DNA from: Streptomyces caniscabiei | GTDB taxonomy: Bacteria; Actinomycetota; Actinomycetes; Streptomycetales; Streptomycetaceae | Assembly (NCBI RefSeq): GCF_014930365.1 | Contig: NZ_JABXWI010000011.1 | Coordinates: 124,001-188,000 of the forward strand | Length of the DNA: 64,000 bases | Direction of reading: 5' to 3' | Made by a program: the position numbers and the translations under genes | In this document: positions 62,619-64,000 of the stretch, piece by piece | How positions within the stretch are numbered: position 1 is the first letter of the stretch | Layout of the letters: each line of letters opens with the position of its first letter | Notes under the pieces: model-generated | The model's database searches: none | Told to the model about the DNA's origin: nothing | What the model saw: only the letters and a program-made list of their open reading frames with translations

Positions 62619-62690
62619 GGACGATTAGCTCAGCGGGAGAGCGCTTCCCTGACACGGAAGAGGTCACTGGTTCAATCCCAGTATCGTCCA
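62619..62690 (+). tRNA. tRNA-Val (GAC), copy 3
   Basis: It is identical to copy 1, with acceptor GGACGAT/ATCGTCC and anticodon GAC. Confidence 0.97.
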
Positions 62691-62699
62691 CACGCACCG

Positions 62700-62730
62700 A
62701 GCCCCCGGCCGTCTCGTACGGCCGGGGGCT
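62700..62730 (+). terminator. tRNA operon terminator
   Basis: A 12-bp perfect stem (62700-62711 with 62719-62730) with a 7-nt loop begins 10 nt after the last tRNA. Confidence 0.88.
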
Positions 62731-62770
62731 TCGTCGTGTGAGCGGAGGGCGCGGGTGCGCCCCGCGCGCC

Positions 62771-63088
62771 TCAGCTGGAGAAGAGCATGTGGCCGAAGCC
62801 TCGGTTGTGGTGACCCCCGTGGTGGCCGCCGTGGTGCCCGCCTTGGTGACCGCCGTGCGGGGCACCCCAGGCCGGGGCGTTGTGGCCGCCGCCCGCCGGG
62901 TACTGCGGGGCGGCCGGCGGCGGGGGCACGCCGGGGCCGCCGGCCCACTGGCCCTCCAGGCGGGTCAGGGCCTCCAGCTCGCCGTAGTCGAGGAAGATCC
63001 CGCGGCAGCCGCTGCACTGCTCGATCTGTACGCCACTGCGGTTGTAGGTGTGCATCGGCGCATGGCACTTCGGACACTGCATGTGCAT
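62771..63088 (-). CDS. Zinc-ribbon (TFIIB-type) protein with His/Gly tail
   Basis: The 105-residue protein has an N-terminal zinc ribbon with CPKC at residues 5-8 and CSGC at about 25-28, followed by RGIFLDYGELEALTRLEGQW, the zf-TFIIB family pattern. The C-terminal half is Pro/Gly-rich and ends in repeated Gly-His motifs (GGHQGGHHGGHHGG), which could bind metal. ATG at 63088 is used; a GAGGAG lies 12 nt upstream. The function is unknown. Confidence 0.87.
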   Translation of the reverse strand: MHMQCPKCHAPMHTYNRSGVQIEQCSGCRGIFLDYGELEALTRLEGQWAGGPGVPPPPAAPQYPAGGGHNAPAWGAPHGGHQGGHHGGHHGGHHNRGFGHMLFSS

Positions 63089-63169
63089 GGTTCGGCTCAA
63101 CTCCTCGCCGTTCGGTCCTGCTTCGCGTTACGCCTGGACAGACACTGTCCGGCGACGGTCGGTTGCACC

Positions 63170-64000
63170 CTACTTCGGGAAAGGCCCCACCAACTCCGGC
63201 GGGATGCTTCCCATTCGGTCACATGCGTCCACAACGGACTGCTGCGCTTCGTCGAGAGGGTGTCCGGCGGTGGTGGACTTCGCGATCGCCAGGGCCGCGG
63301 TCTGCACGGTGAGTGCGCGGGCCACTACGTCCAGTTGCGGCCAGGGGTCGCCGTGTACGGGTACCGCTGGGCCGCCCGCCCTCCGGTACGCGGTGAGGAA
63401 GCGGATCCATTCGTCGGGGTGCAGCAGGCCGCAGGCGTACCAGGCGGCCGGGCGGGCGAGATCCCAGGCGGGGACGCCCACCCCGAGGTCGTCGACGTCG
63501 ATGAGGCGCCAGGGGCCGGTGGTCGCGGGGTGGCGGACCAGTTGGCCGAGGTGCAGATCGCCGTGGCAGACGGTGGTCGTGTCCGGCATGGGGGCCTCGG
63601 ACCTGGCCCAGGCGGGGAGGGTGCGCCAGGCGCGGAGTATCGAGGCCGTGGCGGGGTGGTCGGGTGCCGCGGCTTCGAGGCGGGCGACAGCGCGGGCGGC
63701 CTTGGCCGGGCCGCGCATGGGCGGCAGACCCGGGGGCGGGGTCTGCCGGTGGAGGCGGGCCAGGAGGGTGGCGGCCTCCTCCCAGGGGGCGGCCTCCGGG
63801 GTGTCGGGGTCGACCGGGGTGCCGTACGGCCAGAACGTGACGAGGCGGCCGTGGAGCGGGGTGGGCGTGGTGTCGAGGGGTGCCAGGAGGATCTCGGGGT
63901 GGGACACGGCGACGGTCAGGCGGAGCGCCAGCCGGGTGGGGTCCGTGCCGGGAGCGTGCGCCTTGGCGACCGTGTCCGCGTGGCGGACGACCGTGCCGTC
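63170..64000 (-). CDS. Aminoglycoside phosphotransferase family kinase, 5' end beyond window
   Basis: The frame runs to the right edge (position 64000) with clear coding sequence upstream of the internal GTG at 63907, for example HADTVAKAHAPGTDPTRLAL, so the gene is truncated here. The visible 276 residues contain the phosphotransferase motif VCHGDLHLGQLV and the metal-binding LIDVDDLGVGVPAWDLA. The family includes aminoglycoside, homoserine and choline kinases; the substrate is unknown and resistance should not be assumed. Confidence 0.88.
   Translation of the reverse strand, partial: DGTVVRHADTVAKAHAPGTDPTRLALRLTVAVSHPEILLAPLDTTPTPLHGRLVTFWPYGTPVDPDTPEAAPWEEAATLLARLHRQTPPPGLPPMRGPAKAARAVARLEAAAPDHPATASILRAWRTLPAWARSEAPMPDTTTVCHGDLHLGQLVRHPATTGPWRLIDVDDLGVGVPAWDLARPAAWYACGLLHPDEWIRFLTAYRRAGGPAVPVHGDPWPQLDVVARALTVQTAALAIAKSTTAGHPLDEAQQSVVDACDRMGSIPPELVGPFPK

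Noticed and set aside
62213..62690. Integrated element in the tRNA cluster
   Set aside because: All five tRNAs are complete and closely spaced with their own promoter and terminator.
63170..64000. Aminoglycoside resistance gene
   Set aside because: Only the generic phosphotransferase motifs are visible and the family is broad; a resistance role is not supported.

Overview
The window is streptomycete chromosomal core DNA: very GC-rich, dense codon-biased genes, frequent GTG/TTG starts with GGAGG-type ribosome binding sites, a ssgB gene (found only in sporulating actinomycetes), an SsgB/RelA/SecDF/PimA gene complement typical of Streptomyces, and intergenic copies of a repeat that I recognise as common in Streptomyces genomes. 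Gene order closely follows the region of the S. coelicolor chromosome from aroC through alaS, rpsD, hisS, relA, secDF, ruvCAB, pdxST, pimA and thrS to ssgB (from memory, not searched). No phage, plasmid, IS, CRISPR or biosynthetic cluster is visible.

Positions 1-15,800 are almost all minus strand. An operon of two small membrane-protein genes, alaS, ruvX, mltG and aroE leads towards aroC (cut by the left edge); a two-gene isoquinoline-1-oxidoreductase-like molybdenum hydroxylase sits between aroE and aroC. rpsD is monocistronic with a 24-bp perfect terminator stem. rarA, a VKOR-family gene, hisS and an MBL hydrolase follow. A plus-strand cyclophilin and a DUF349 gene (15.9-18.1 kb) converge on relA.

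Positions 18.2-34 kb carry yajC-secD-secF-apt-relA behind a clear promoter, then ruvC-ruvA-ruvB, yebC, pdxS-pdxT, and pgsA-acyltransferase-pimA (phosphatidylinositol and PIM synthesis, chained by GTGA overlaps). An EF-G-like factor and an unknown membrane protein (plus) separate this block from a HIT gene, a K+ channel gene and thrS.

Positions 42-55.3 kb hold the most accessory content: a two-gene overlap module (DUF4365 nuclease-like protein plus an unknown protein containing the only TTA codon found in the window), a DnaQ-type exonuclease, and a pectin/rhamnogalacturonan locus (binding protein, two permeases, DUF624 protein, secreted PL26-like lyase) with an excellent promoter followed by two LacI-type operators. 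Identical tRNA-Val(CAC) genes flank this 10.5-kb part as 78-bp direct repeats.

Positions 55.3-64 kb hold a PGPGW membrane protein, ssgB, a CGNR regulator, a 50-residue membrane protein, a DsbA-like protein, a GNAT protein, pabC-pabB, a five-gene tRNA operon (Gly-Cys-Val-Val-Val), a zinc-ribbon protein and a phosphotransferase running off the right edge.
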